NCBI GenBank assembly: GCA_900073065.1
Contig: FJOG01000027.1
Location: 423,148-487,147 of the forward strand
Source of the DNA: Phialocephala subalpina
Taxonomy: Eukaryota; Ascomycota; Leotiomycetes; Helotiales; Mollisiaceae
DNA length: 64,000 bases
Reading direction: 5' to 3'
Shown here in pieces: positions 36,484 to 46,428 of the stretch. Under the pieces are notes generated by a model. It saw only the letters and a program-made list of their open reading frames with translations. It was not told the DNA's origin and did no database searches. Position 1 is the first letter of the stretch. The number at the start of each line of letters is the position of its first letter. A program made the position numbers and the translations under genes.

Positions 36484-37326
36484 TCACTCAGCTGCTGCAA
36501 TAGTATTCTCCCTCCGTGGACCCAGAACTAGCACCCAATCCCCAACGTCCCTGCCCGCGACATAGCTAGCCATGATGTCCTCCTCAGCTGACTCGCAATC
36601 AACCATAATTCGGAGATCCCCCACCACATCATCAGGGCGTGGTGTTAGGACCGTATAGAACTTCCTCATCCCCGTAGGCTCCTCGATTTCCACTCCCCAG
36701 GGACCTCTCTTCGAATATCGCTCATAAGGATCACCAGCTTGTCCTTTCTCTGGGTATTCCCACCAAGCTCGGGGCCTTAGTGTTAAAATATGTGATGTGG
36801 GGGAGACCTCTTCTATGCCAACGACAATGAAGAAGATGGCGATTTCACCACTTGCACTAGGCTTGAACACGGGCCAAGGCTCCCATCCAAGCGCTGCCCG
36901 CAAAGGCGAGTAATTATTGAGGTCTGCGGCCTCGGTCCCGTCTGAAGCCTCAATTATTGGATATTCGATGGTCTCACGATAGGGGGAGATATCAATAATG
37001 ATAAACACAAAAATGATACCCAGGAACACCTTAAACACCACTTTGAATGTCCTCCGAATGAATTTGGGTCGAGATTTGTTCTCTGCTTCGGGTAGAGTGA
37101 AGTACGTTTTTGGCGGTGGTCGTTCAAGGAGGCGATGATGGACCGATAAGTTTCGGTGGGATGTTGTAGGAAGGAGACTTCGTTTGTAATCGAAACTTTG
37201 CTGGCTTGGTGATAGGAAGCGCGATGGTTTGATACTCGAGATATATCCAAATTGGATACATGGTCTGGCGAATAAAGTCCTTCCGATTAATTGGACATTT
37301 CTCCCTGCCTCACGTGCTCTCCACAT
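36484..37326 (-). CDS. Paralog 1 of an unnamed mitochondrial-type anchored protein family (intact)
   Basis: Single-exon gene of 280 residues. The N-terminal ~65 residues are basic and Ser/Arg-rich, ending in HRNLSVHHR, which looks like a mitochondrial presequence cleavage region. One hydrophobic segment (about 95-113, FKVFLGIIFVFIIIDI) would anchor it, probably in the inner membrane. A conserved block follows: RETIEYP, NYSPLRAALGWEPWPVF, and the C-terminal domain LRPRAWWEYPE ... GDPYERYSKRGPWGVEIE ... KFYTVL ... GDLRIMV ... GDWVLVLGPRRE. That domain is rich in beta-forming residues. Function unknown; I recognise no named domain. Three relatives lie within 12 kb (entries at 38956, 40135 and 47313). 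The closest is the one at 47313, which shares the MWRAR start. Confidence 0.8.
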   Translation of the reverse strand: MWRAREAGRNVQLIGRTLFARPCIQFGYISSIKPSRFLSPSQQSFDYKRSLLPTTSHRNLSVHHRLLERPPPKTYFTLPEAENKSRPKFIRRTFKVVFKVFLGIIFVFIIIDISPYRETIEYPIIEASDGTEAADLNNYSPLRAALGWEPWPVFKPSASGEIAIFFIVVGIEEVSPTSHILTLRPRAWWEYPEKGQAGDPYERYSKRGPWGVEIEEPTGMRKFYTVLTPRPDDVVGDLRIMVDCESAEEDIMASYVAGRDVGDWVLVLGPRRENTIAAAE

Positions 37327-38587
37327 TGTAGGATTTGGAGTTGAAATACTCGGCCGTGAGAGATGTATCTATTACTTTTCAAGAGCTTTCTTCCGAGACC
37401 AATGACTGCTGCAGCAGGAGTCAGCATGCAGTTGAGGAATTTCAGGAAAAACCCGATGAACAGACTGGGACGAACCTGTCGATCTCGTGGCCAATGAAGC
37501 AATGTTTCGGTCCCGACAATTCAGTGCTGCTTGTGGACGTGCCACAGTCTACGCGACTGATTCAAGGCTTCATGATGCCTACGTTATGCCTTTTGGAGGA
37601 GTGTTGGGTGAAGATGTCGTCAAAACGCGTCAATGAACTTGAGATGAAAAGCTCGCGATTGTGGCTGAACCTGGTTTGGGCGCAGCACGTGATTGGTGGC
37701 TCCGCGAAGGAGTGTAGCTTTGCTTTTGCAGAAAACAAGCCTTGAAAGTGCCAATGATGGGTATACAGTGGTGGCGGATTTTTCTTGTTGTCAGGCTATG
37801 TTCGGGGAGTGGGAGCAGGAGTGGTTGAGTGCCTTGAAAATTTATGGTTGGTGCCCTGTAGAATTAGCGACTTGAAGCCTACAAGACGCTGGAATCAGGG
37901 CGTTGATCCTGAACGATTAGCGACGTGCAGCTGCGAAACCTCCCTAGTTTTTCGCAATGATTGCAAGGCACCTGTACCGTCAAACTAGACATTCCGTCGT
38001 TTGTACATTTATTAGGATACTAAGTGCCCATTTTGAAATTTCGGAAGCATTCACGACGCGTTGAGAGGTCGAAATTGGTTGGTGAAATGTTGGCGTGACA
38101 TTCAGAGGCCCCGCAATGTTTGGGAACGCCAGAACATCAAAGGTTTGAGCTGGCAGAACGATTGCAAGCTTGTTTCTAAAAATCAATACTGTATGAACTT
38201 AGTATCGAACTTCAATGAGTTCTAGTCTACCTACCCACATACAGTTCTGAACACTGGCGTGCACACAGGAAGTGAGGCATCTGCCTTGCTTGCATCCGTA
38301 CCTTCAACACCAGCGAAACGCAAACATCATCGTCACCAGCGAGAGAGAAATACAACAGAAAATTAGCAATTTCAGTCGCATTTTGATTCCATTTCATTCA
38401 ATTTTTGGTAGTAGAGGATGGGTCAATCATCATCGGTCATCAAGTGATGGCAGTGCGGGAGACCCTGACCAAAGCTTCCACAACACCACCACGGCCATCA
38501 CCAGTCACAACAACGAGCTGCACGCATCCTCACCACCATCAGCATCCACGAATCCTCAAACCCATTACATTTATTAAGACTCCTGTC
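37327..38587. other. Intergenic, nothing recognised
   Basis: Upstream flank of paralog 1 and downstream flank of paralog 2. Only short frames. Confidence 0.4.
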
Positions 38588-38773
38588 CCCAAAGAGGCGC
38601 CTCTCTCCCACTAAACTTCTTGCCGTTGTACACACCTTATATTCTCCTTCTCCCCCTAGGAAAAGAGAAACCAAAAAGAAGGGAAAGGAAAAAGCTTTTT
38701 TCTAGGGGGAGAAGGAGAACATAAGTTGTGTACAACGGCAAGAAGTGTAGTGGGAGAGAGGCGCCTCTTTGGG
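38588..38773. repeat. 186-bp foldback element (72-bp near-perfect inverted repeat)
   Basis: The left arm 38588-38659 and right arm 38702-38773 match in 69 of 72 positions as reverse complements, around a 42-nt purine-rich loop. The ends read CCCAAAGAGGCGCC / GGCGCCTCTTTGGG. No target-site duplication was obvious. It fits a MITE-like or foldback element, or the source of a long hairpin RNA. It sits 183 bp past the stop codon of paralog 2, so it could fall in that transcript's 3' end. Confidence 0.9.
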
Positions 38774-38955
38774 AAGGAATTGTGTTGAGATGGGAAGGAA
38801 TCGTGGGAGGTGTTGTCCGGGGTTCAACTTGGAGGAAGGGACGTCTAGCACTCCCCACTCAAACCCGGTCACAAGAATACGAGGTATATCGAGTCAAAAA
38901 TCGAGTTGTCAACCTTGGATTCTAGATCTACCCGCAATGAATCTCTTATTCTGAT

Positions 38956-39755
38956 TCAAGACTTCTTGATCGGCCCTTGTATCCGAATCATATCCCCCAC
39001 TTTCAACGTCATCAACTCTCTCATCTTTTCTAAATCCACACCCCATTCCTCCAATCCCCTTGGAACTTCAATTCTCAAGTCCCCAACCAAGTCCTGCGGC
39101 TTTGACTTAACCACCTTGATAAACTTCTTCCCCTTGATAACTGGAAGCTCAATCTCAACACCCCAAGGCCCCCTAGCCCAATATCCCTCATAAGGATCAC
39201 CCCTTTCCTCCACTCCGGCTTCTTCAACCATTCCTCAGGTCGAATGACGAACACATTCGAATCTCCCATAGATTTTGAAGAACCCACTTTATTAACAACT
39301 AGAAAGCGTGAATTCTTCCGACCCTGGAAAACTGGTACATGTGAGATTCCTAACATGTATCCAATGATGGAAATGTTGTGCCTCTCGGCCCATTCCTGGC
39401 CATATATGAGCTTGTTGATAGGATACTCGATATACTCGCGGAAAGGGTTGGTATCCCAGACTGTGAAGCATATGGTGAAATATATGGCGTGTTTTTTAAT
39501 CGACCATTTCTGTTCGGGTTCCGCTTGAGGCCTGTATCGTTGGTATCGTAGAAGGTGACGAGTGGCTGAGAATGTCCGGCGTTGGGAGGGCGATTTAGTG
39601 AGAGCTTGAATGATAGTACTGCCGCGAAAGCATCGAATAGCCGAGGAAGAGTAGCCTCGTTTAATGGCTGCTGCTGGAGACTCGCGTTGATGGCGATAAG
39701 GTGTTGTGGTCGCTGGCCCATAGAGTGGCTTGATGATTGAGCACGCTCGAAGCAT
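38956..39755 (-). pseudogene. Paralog 2 of the family, broken by a 1-nt frameshift
   Basis: The 5' frame (from ATG 39755; an in-frame ATG at 39800 also exists) encodes a presequence with RRTFSATRH, a hydrophobic anchor (HAIYFTICFTVW), FREYIEYP, ISIIGYMLGISHVPVF and VIRPEEWLKKPEW. The rest (GDPYEGYWARGPWGVEIE ... GDLRIEV ... GDMIRIQGPIKKS) is in the -1 frame. The switch falls at a run of four C (39200-39203 on the plus strand). One extra base there would restore a spacing identical to paralog 3 and a total of 266 residues. No intron fits. It could be a real loss or an assembly error in a homopolymer. Confidence 0.75.
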
Positions 39756-39800
39756 CGTGATGAGTGCTCGATTACGAGAAAATAAGGATTGAGTCGTCAT

Positions 39801-40134
39801 ATGACAAGAATTCGGATGCTGTCAGTTCCAATTGAGATTGGGAAAGTGAAGAAAGAGAACTTGATTGAAAAATGAGAAGAGACGTCGTTATGCTGGTGGT
39901 TTAGATTACTTTGATACAGTGTTGGGGTGGCTTAAGTCCTAATATCGACCTGTCGTATTTACAAGTTCTGAGCAATTGCACCCTGGAGTCGTCAAGCAGA
40001 AAGGATTTTGGACAAAGAACACACCGGCTTTATAAGAATCAAACCAAGCTCCATACAATATAACCCCAACGTTTAGGCAGGGGTTGAGTAATGATGTATG
40101 GCCAGAGACCGAAGGCTTGAAGAAGTGTTTCCTC
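39801..40134. other. Intergenic between paralogs 2 and 3
   Basis: Promoter side of paralog 2 and 3' side of paralog 3; no gene seen. Confidence 0.4.
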
Positions 40135-40928
40135 TTACAACCTAATCGGTCCCTGAAGCCTAATCATATCTCCCTTCCTCAAACTCTTCACGTACCCTCC
40201 CAAATTTTCATTCTCCCTCCTCCAAACCTCAAGCCTCAAATCTCCCATCTCATCCCCCTCTTCAACCTTGGAAACGGGAAAAAACCTCCTCTTCCCACTC
40301 ATCGAATCCTCTATCTCCACTCCCCAAGCCCCCTTCTTCCAAAACCTCTCAGAAGGATCTCCTCTCCCCCTAAATTCCGGACAATCAATCCACTCCACCG
40401 GTCTCAGCACCATCACCATCGGCCACCCTTTCGGAATCTGTCTGTCAACGGTTTAGAATTGATGACCTTCGCAGAATAGAATACTCGCACCTGAGTTAGG
40501 CCCAACAAATCTCCAATCAAACTATAATTCCGCATCTCAGCTTCCTGCTCCCCAACTCTGACTTTACCCAGGGGATAGACGCCATGTTCTCGTGTAGGCC
40601 AGATATCCCAGAGGAGGAAGGCGCAGATGAGGGATCCGATCAGGTCGCTCAAGCTGGAGAGTTGAATGAGGTTTGGTTCCTCGTGCTGACCCTTTTCAGG
40701 TTTTGGATTTTGGTATTGCTGTAAGTCGTTTGTGGTTGAGAAGGCGCGGTGTTGTGGAGCTAGGCTGCTTGGTGTTTTGATGACTAGAGTGTTCCGGGGA
40801 TGTTGAGTGATTGAGGGTGAGTATTTCCGGAAGATGGTCGACGCGAGCTGAGGTGACTGGAGGTAGCGTTGCTCGGATATCATCCCTTCGACTCCTCGCT
40901 GTCTGCCAGATGGACATATCCGCAACAT
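40135..40928 (-). CDS. Paralog 3 of the family; intron or frameshift
   Basis: Starts MLRICPSG at 40928 (similar to MLRACSII in paralog 2). It has a presequence ending HRAFSTTNDL, an anchor (LIGSLICAFLLWDIW), NYSLIGDLLGLTQ, then LRPVEW, GDPSERFWKKGAWGVEIE, GDLRLEV and GDMIRLQGPIRL. The two halves are in different frames. One solution is a 53-nt intron 40490-40438 (donor GTGCGA, acceptor CAGACAG, branch-like TTCTAAAC), giving 246 residues. The other is a 1-nt loss near 40433-40450: the would-be intron begins with VRVF, which aligns to VPVF/WPVF in paralogs 2 and 1, so that DNA was once coding. I cannot decide. The closest relative is paralog 2. Confidence 0.65.
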
Positions 40929-40968
40929 TGTCCTCAAGAAGCTAATTTGCGTCCGTAACCAAGTTATG

Positions 40969-41031
40969 ACTGGGTGTACATCTCACTGGGTGTACATCTC
41001 ACTGGGTGTACATCTCACTTCGTGTAGACTC
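40969..41031. repeat. 16-bp tandem repeat, about 3.5 copies
   Basis: Unit ACTGGGTGTACATCTC is repeated exactly three times (40969-41016), followed by a degenerate part-copy (ACTTCGTGTAGACTC). It lies 41 bp upstream of the start of paralog 3, so in its promoter or leader. Each unit contains TGTACA, a palindromic hexamer. Confidence 0.9.
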
Positions 41032-41337
41032 GATGAGCTTGGGAACGTGAAAGAAAGAGAGATTGATGGAATTGAGCAGTCAAATTCCAGATTGTGGCTT
41101 GGACCAACACGTCAGATGTACTCACCGACATCGACCTGTCATATTTCCAGAAGAACGAGGTACCATGAAGCAAAATAAACAAAACCCAACGCGCCATTGT
41201 TAACAGAAATAAACCGAACTCCATTCAATGTAGTGTATGTACCTCTCGACCACACAATGCTAAACCCAACCCAACCAAATCAATGCCCGCGCCCATGCTC
41301 AGATCAAGCGCAATGGTGACCTTATTGAACCTCTCAT

Positions 41338-42550
41338 CTATATCCCCAACCAGGTCTTGCCCCTCTCATATGTATAGAAGCTGACCGCTACCATCGGCAC
41401 AACCTTCACGTATCCAATCGTCAATCCCACGAAAAGTCCTTGAGGACCTCGTTCTCTCAAGATCAACTTCGCTGTCTCCCAAACTCGTAATCTGTGGCCG
41501 TCTCCTACTGCTCCTCCAACTTGCATTCGCCTTCTGATGACTTCGAGTGGGTATGCTGATGTTTGTGAGATGAGGCCCGCAATGCCACCTGCGAACAACT
41601 CTGCCGGTGCTGTCAGAGGAGGTGGTTTACTGGGAGGCGAGTCCTTGGGTTTGGGGAGCGTGGTATAAGGTGCAAGTACTTCGTGCCGCAGAATATCGCC
41701 CGCAGTATCATGTGTGAGGAAAGACACCCCAGCATAAGGAATCATGCCCATAATTGTCGCACTGAACCCTCTGTAAAAATTCGCCAGCCCAAATCTCCGC
41801 GTAACAACTTGTACAGTATCTGCAGCCATAGCTACCACTGGCGGTGCATTCGGGCTGGCTTTCGGAGCTGGAGGTTTCTCATTGTATATCCGTCTGCAGA
41901 TTGTTGATAATGAGGAGCGGGAATCGCGTTTCGTTTCGAATGCAAGTCGGACGCGCATAACTTCGAGAGGGTAGGTGAAGAATACACTCGTTACGCCTGC
42001 AAGAGAGCCGGATATGAGTCTCCGGGATGGCGTCTCGTGCTTCGGGGAGTGAATGATGACGGATCGTATCTGCTCGTACGCTATAAATTTGATTCCAGCG
42101 TATGGGAAGATACGCAGCAGCGTCGCCGAATGCCCTCGGTATAGTCCTCGGGGTCCTTCATGGCTGTAGATATCCTTCATAGCGGTCACAACGCCAAACC
42201 AACTCCCGGTATACTTCATATATTGCGGATTCGAGGCCTGAAAGAGAATCTTGACTCGATCAAGGGGCGCAACGAGTGTTTTGGCCTATGGGCATATCAG
42301 CGGTCATTCCTATGCAATTACGTTGAGGGGCACATACCGCACATCCTGCCAACCCTCCAGCCAAACCACTCCGCCAAACATACCCCACACTCTGTCTGTG
42401 ATGCTTCTTCAACTTCGGTGCTATCGCCTCATCATCTGTTGGACACAGAGCAGGTTCTTTCCTGTCTTTCCGCCCCTCGGCGTCCATCTCTCGTGGTCTG
42501 TCTCGGAGAATTGCTGAGGGAGGGACATTGTTGATTAGGGCCGCAGGCAT
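41338..42550 (-). CDS. LEU5: Mitochondrial carrier, LEU5/CoA-transporter type
   Basis: Inner-membrane solute carrier; yeast Leu5 is needed to accumulate coenzyme A in mitochondria. Exons are 42550-42338 and 42285-41338 (386 residues). Three carrier repeats are present, with signatures PLDRVK (across from GGLAGCA), YPLEVMRVR and YPLEVIRRR, and RGL/QGLF-type helices. The segments RSGLAGGLAG, FQASNPQYMKYTGS and GHSATLLRIFPYAG closely match what I know of Leu5. The 50-residue hydrophilic N-terminus and the insert of about 35 residues in the second repeat are usual for fungal members. It diverges from the MT-A70 gene over 475 bp. Confidence 0.93.
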
Positions 42551-43025
42551 TGGTTGCCGCCTACTGGCGTTAACTTTCTCGTTGTCTATCTTGGAAGGCG
42601 CCGAGGGTCATCTGGTAGTCATTTCGTGGTCGTAACTTCGTTTTGCGGAGGAGAGGAGTCTTTGTGGGGTAGTTGTCGTTGATGGTTGAGTTCTCTTTGT
42701 AATGCGCCGAATCTGATTGCCGAGGGAGCGTCATCGGCTTTCTCCAAAATTCGAGGTTTCCCGATGACATGGAGTTTCGTTTATCCACGGCATTGCTGCA
42801 TCGTATCCTTGGCATTTGACTGCACGCGACATGTACTGTGGCATTCCCTCAATTTTCTATGTTGTACGAAGGTATACTGGGTCTAGGGGATTAATATTCC
42901 TTGGTTGAGTTTAATGTCTAGCTAGATTTGCTCCCTTCTTGGTTTCCTTGAAATTATTGAGCTGTAGTTGGGTTGTTTTCGTCGAGCGGTTTTAATTCTG
43001 TAACACTTCTCACTGCTCTTTATAT
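42551..43025. promoter_or_regulatory. Shared divergent promoter region (LEU5 / MT-A70)
   Basis: 475 bp between two opposite start codons, no gene seen. A TTTATATATGG string lies directly at the MT-A70 start. Confidence 0.4.
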
Positions 43026-44168
43026 ATGGCTTCTTGTATTTTGTACCAAAATTTAGATGCGAGTATTTCAATTATCGACATTCCTCGCTCCATAGAAGAA
43101 GCCCAAGGTCTCACAAGTCCGGGTAGAAGACTCATTTCATCCGAGCCTTTGAAGAATCCGTACCCATCGGTTGAGCCGAAGACTGAAACGGCTCGAGAAA
43201 AGCTGGGACGGTTATCGTTGAACGAATTGTTATTGTCGAAGCATTTGCAATTTGCGCTGGAAGATGTGAAGGGAGAGTATCAGGGAGAATGGTGCTTGCC
43301 TCGAGTCGTGACCTCCGAGTTTGGTGGAGCTCGGCATGATTGTCGGAAACGGAAGAGAGAAGATTCGGAGTACGAGAGTGTTCGAGACGAGAAAACAAAT
43401 GCTGCAGTTCCAAATGTCAGTCCTGAGGTGGTGCATTTAGAAGTGAATGCAAGTGGAGGGATTTTATACCACAATTCAAAGGAAGAGTTTTTATCTCCCA
43501 GGACGGGATCAGACGAGAAGAGAGGAATGATACCGCCAAAATCAACACTTCTATGCGGGGACATTTTTACTACAAGAGATACTTTTATTACTTCCGCTCC
43601 GCAGTTCCACCTAATCATTTTGGATCCACCGTGGCCGAATCGCTCTGCACGCAGGAAGAAGTCTTACGGGATATCTTACGGAAGCTCAGAGATCCAGGAA
43701 TTGCTATTGTCAATTCCGATACGGGATCACCTCGCTGAAGGAGGGCTGATCGGTGTCTGGATAACAAACAAAGAGGCGTTCAGAGATATGCTATTACATC
43801 CAGGAGGATTGTTCGACGAATGGGGCGTCAGTCTCGTCGAAGAGTGGATTTGGTTGAAGACTACAGCCACAGGAGAACCTTTTTGTGCATTGGATTCGGT
43901 TTGGAGGAAGCCATATGAGATCCTCCTTGTTGGAAAGAGGGGCGCGCAACACAGCGAAGATGTAAAGAGAAGAGTGCTCGTAGCGGTGCCAGATCTGCAT
44001 TCTCGGAAGCCAAACTTGAAGCCTCTATTTGATCATGTAATCCAGAAGGTGGGATATGAGGCATTGGAGATCTTCGCTCGTAACATGACTGCCGGATGGT
44101 GGGCCTGGGGGAATGAGGTCCTCAAGTTCCAAATGGATGAATGTTGGACAGACACAGAACACAATTGA
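43026..44168 (+). CDS. MT-A70 family N6-adenine methyltransferase, METTL4-like
   Basis: Intronless, 380 residues. The catalytic motif DPPW is at about residues 200-203 within LIILDPPWPNRSARRKKSYG, which is the METTL4-type context rather than METTL3/14. Also visible are a preceding LLCGDIF strand, GVWITNKEAF, WIWLKTTATGEP and VWRKPYEILLVGK. Animal METTL4 methylates the m6Am position of U2 snRNA and has been linked to DNA 6mA; the fungal role is not established. The N-terminal ~150 residues hold a KRKRE-type basic stretch, a possible nuclear signal. It is convergent with the uL23m gene: the stop codons are 91 bp apart. Confidence 0.9.
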   Translation: MASCILYQNLDASISIIDIPRSIEEAQGLTSPGRRLISSEPLKNPYPSVEPKTETAREKLGRLSLNELLLSKHLQFALEDVKGEYQGEWCLPRVVTSEFGGARHDCRKRKREDSEYESVRDEKTNAAVPNVSPEVVHLEVNASGGILYHNSKEEFLSPRTGSDEKRGMIPPKSTLLCGDIFTTRDTFITSAPQFHLIILDPPWPNRSARRKKSYGISYGSSEIQELLLSIPIRDHLAEGGLIGVWITNKEAFRDMLLHPGGLFDEWGVSLVEEWIWLKTTATGEPFCALDSVWRKPYEILLVGKRGAQHSEDVKRRVLVAVPDLHSRKPNLKPLFDHVIQKVGYEALEIFARNMTAGWWAWGNEVLKFQMDECWTDTEHN

Positions 44169-44259
44169 TACCCTTAGCCCCACCTTGTGCCGTTCTGTGC
44201 CTCGTTTCGTGATTATACATAATATACAGCTTTTCTTCCATATTCGAACATCATCGTAT

Positions 44260-45038
44260 TCACCGTTTCACAGGTGGCACTTCAATATCCTGCTCGACCT
44301 CAACAGCTTCTCCATCATCTTCCCACTCATCACGCTCTCGCTCTGGTGTCGTCTTCCATGGATCCTTCCCTGATAATAGAGCTTTGGCTTGTTCTGCCAT
44401 GCTTGCTCGTTCTTTCGTTGGTTGTTGTCGGTAATCGTGGGCGAATATCTGTTCTGCCTCTTCTCTTTCCTTCTTCGCCGAATCATACGTATCTTTATCC
44501 CAACTATAACATCATCGTTAGCAGCTTTTCAAGCCAATTGCGCTTCTTCCAATGTCCCCAACATGGCGGGAGATCATGCGATCTTTCCCCTCGAGAATGC
44601 TGAGAATCAAGGAGACTCACTCATCAAACTTTTCCGGCACAGCAGGCCACACAAACGGTTTCTCCATCTCAACCATCATCTTCTTAATAGCCCTCGGCCT
44701 AAACCATTTCCTGGGCTTCGGCCTCTTCTCTCCAGGTTTATCCTGTCGAACCTTCTGCTGCTGGATATAACTCCTCACACCTCGCACCTCGACTCCATAA
44801 ACATTCCATAGATAATCTCGCAGATCCAACTTGTTCAGATTGAGGGGTACGATGAAGGATGCAAAGGTGGGCGGGTTGTTCGGTGTGCGTAGGAGGGTGA
44901 GGGTGAAGTTTGGTCTATTGGACTACGTTGTCAGCGAGGGATGGAGATAGGGATTACGGAGGAGGAGAAAGTGACGGACAGGAAGATCTGTTTCCTTCCC
45001 AACTTCGGCCCTATTCGAGCGGGAATCTGCGACGCCAT
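44260..45038 (-). CDS. MRP20: Mitochondrial large-subunit ribosomal protein uL23m
   Basis: Component of the mitochondrial 54S subunit near the exit tunnel (yeast Mrp20/YmL41). Exons on the minus strand are 45038-44980, 44914-44621 and 44503-44260 (198 residues). The family core is clear: GRKQIFLPNFTLTLLRTP (joined across the first intron), then FIVPLNLNKLDLRDYLWNVY, VRSYIQQQKV, and the fungal RPKPRKWFRPRAIKKM basic segment. The C-terminal extension is acidic and charged (PERERDEWEDDGEAVEVE), as in other filamentous fungi. The first donor is GTCCGT, a weak site, but it is required by the conserved peptide. It diverges from the DLH-like gene. Confidence 0.93.
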
Positions 45039-45393
45039 TGTTGGTGCTGTTGTCCTGGTGTCTATTCGACGTACAAAATATTGTTCATAAGTTAATGTCC
45101 GAAAGGGGTTAGGTCTCGCAAGAATGCTTGCTCGAATCCCATTGGTGGTGTCAAAAGCGGAGCAAATGCCGAGAAATTCAGCCTTGTGCAAGGCTACTGC
45201 AGGCAAGAGTGACTTCGTCACGCCGAATTACATCAATATTTGTAATCACCAATCTCGATCGGAGCTATGAAACTGCCCCGCCACGACCCCGCTGGTGCCT
45301 CTGTGACGAGTTTAAGTACTTCAAGCTTTGCTTGGAAAATCAATTGACCTCTTCAGACAAAAACTTGACGAAACCCCCACTTTATATATCACA
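45039..45393. promoter_or_regulatory. Shared divergent promoter region (uL23m / DLH)
   Basis: 355 bp between opposite start codons. TTTATATATC lies just before the DLH start (about 45381-45390). Confidence 0.4.
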
Positions 45394-46362
45394 ATGGCAT
45401 CAAACCCTCCTGCTCAGTGCTGCACTGTTGGTGTTAAGCATGAGTGAGTGGATCCCACCGTGTCTATGGAGCTCGATTTAAGGCCAATTGAGCTTCAAGA
45501 CCTTCAGGATTGAAGATTTGCTAGAGCTAACGTTATGGCAGAGGTCAACCAGTTGGCAAGTCCACCAAGATTGGATCCATCGAAGCCTATGGTGTGTAAT
45601 CTTCCCGTACCTGCAGCTTCCCCTGCATACCTGCACCAAGAAACCAACTGATGTCCAATAGTCTCCGAGCCCACTGGCAAGACCGTCCACAAGGACACCG
45701 CGATCCTCTTCCTCCCAGACGTCATCGGTATCTGGCAAAACTCCCAATTGATGGCAGACCAATACGCCGCCAACGGATACTATACCATCATCCCAGACCT
45801 TTTCAATGGCGATGCCCTCACCCTCAATAGGCCCGATGGCTTCGACTTGATGTCTTGGTTGACGAAGGGAACTGGTGGAAACAACCCACACACATACGAG
45901 GCTGTTGATCCTATTGTTGAGAAGTCGATCAAGTATCTGCAAGAGCAGGGCTTCAAGAAGATTGGTGCCGTTGGGTACTGCTTTGTGGGTTACAATGCCT
46001 GAGGTCTTACTGGATGGCGTGCTGATTTGAGATAGGGTGCCAAGTATGTTGCCCGATTCATGGCAAGTGGCAAAGGCATTGACGTTGGCTACGTTGCTCA
46101 TCCTTCGTAAGCTTTCTCTCCAAACCAACCTCTCAATTCTGCCAAGCTGACACTTCATCACAGTTTCGTCGAAGAAGCCGAGCTCTCGGCAATCCAAGGC
46201 CCATTCTCCATCTCCGCCGCAGAAACTGACCAAATCTTCCCCGCCGAAAAGCGTCACAAGTCCGAGGAGATCCTCCAAAAGACAGGACAACCATACCAAA
46301 TAAACCTGTTCTCCGGTGTTGTCCACGGATTCAGTGTCCGTTGTGACTTGACCAAGAAGTAA
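45394..46362 (+). CDS. Dienelactone hydrolase family protein, C-terminus cut by a stop
   Basis: Alpha/beta hydrolase of the DLH family, likely cytosolic; fungal members are poorly characterised. Exons are 45394-45443, 45542-45591, 45662-45984, 46036-46106 and 46164-46362 (230 residues). The fold is readable: CCTVGVKHEG start, FLPDVIGIWQNSQ, nucleophile Cys in GYCFGAKY (formed across the third intron), Asp in AAETDQIFP and His in VVHGF. All three catalytic residues are present. Translation stops with TAA at 46360-46362, just after VRCDLTKK. The same frame then continues EKFAKEKAFLQAVQWFDEHLI to 46428, the normal C-terminal helix of the family. The stop therefore looks like a nonsense change (for example CAA to TAA) removing about 22 residues. 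Confidence 0.85.
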
Positions 46363-46428
46363 GAGAAGTTTGCTAAGGAGAAGGCTTTCTTGCAAGCTGT
46401 TCAGTGGTTTGATGAGCATTTGATTTGA

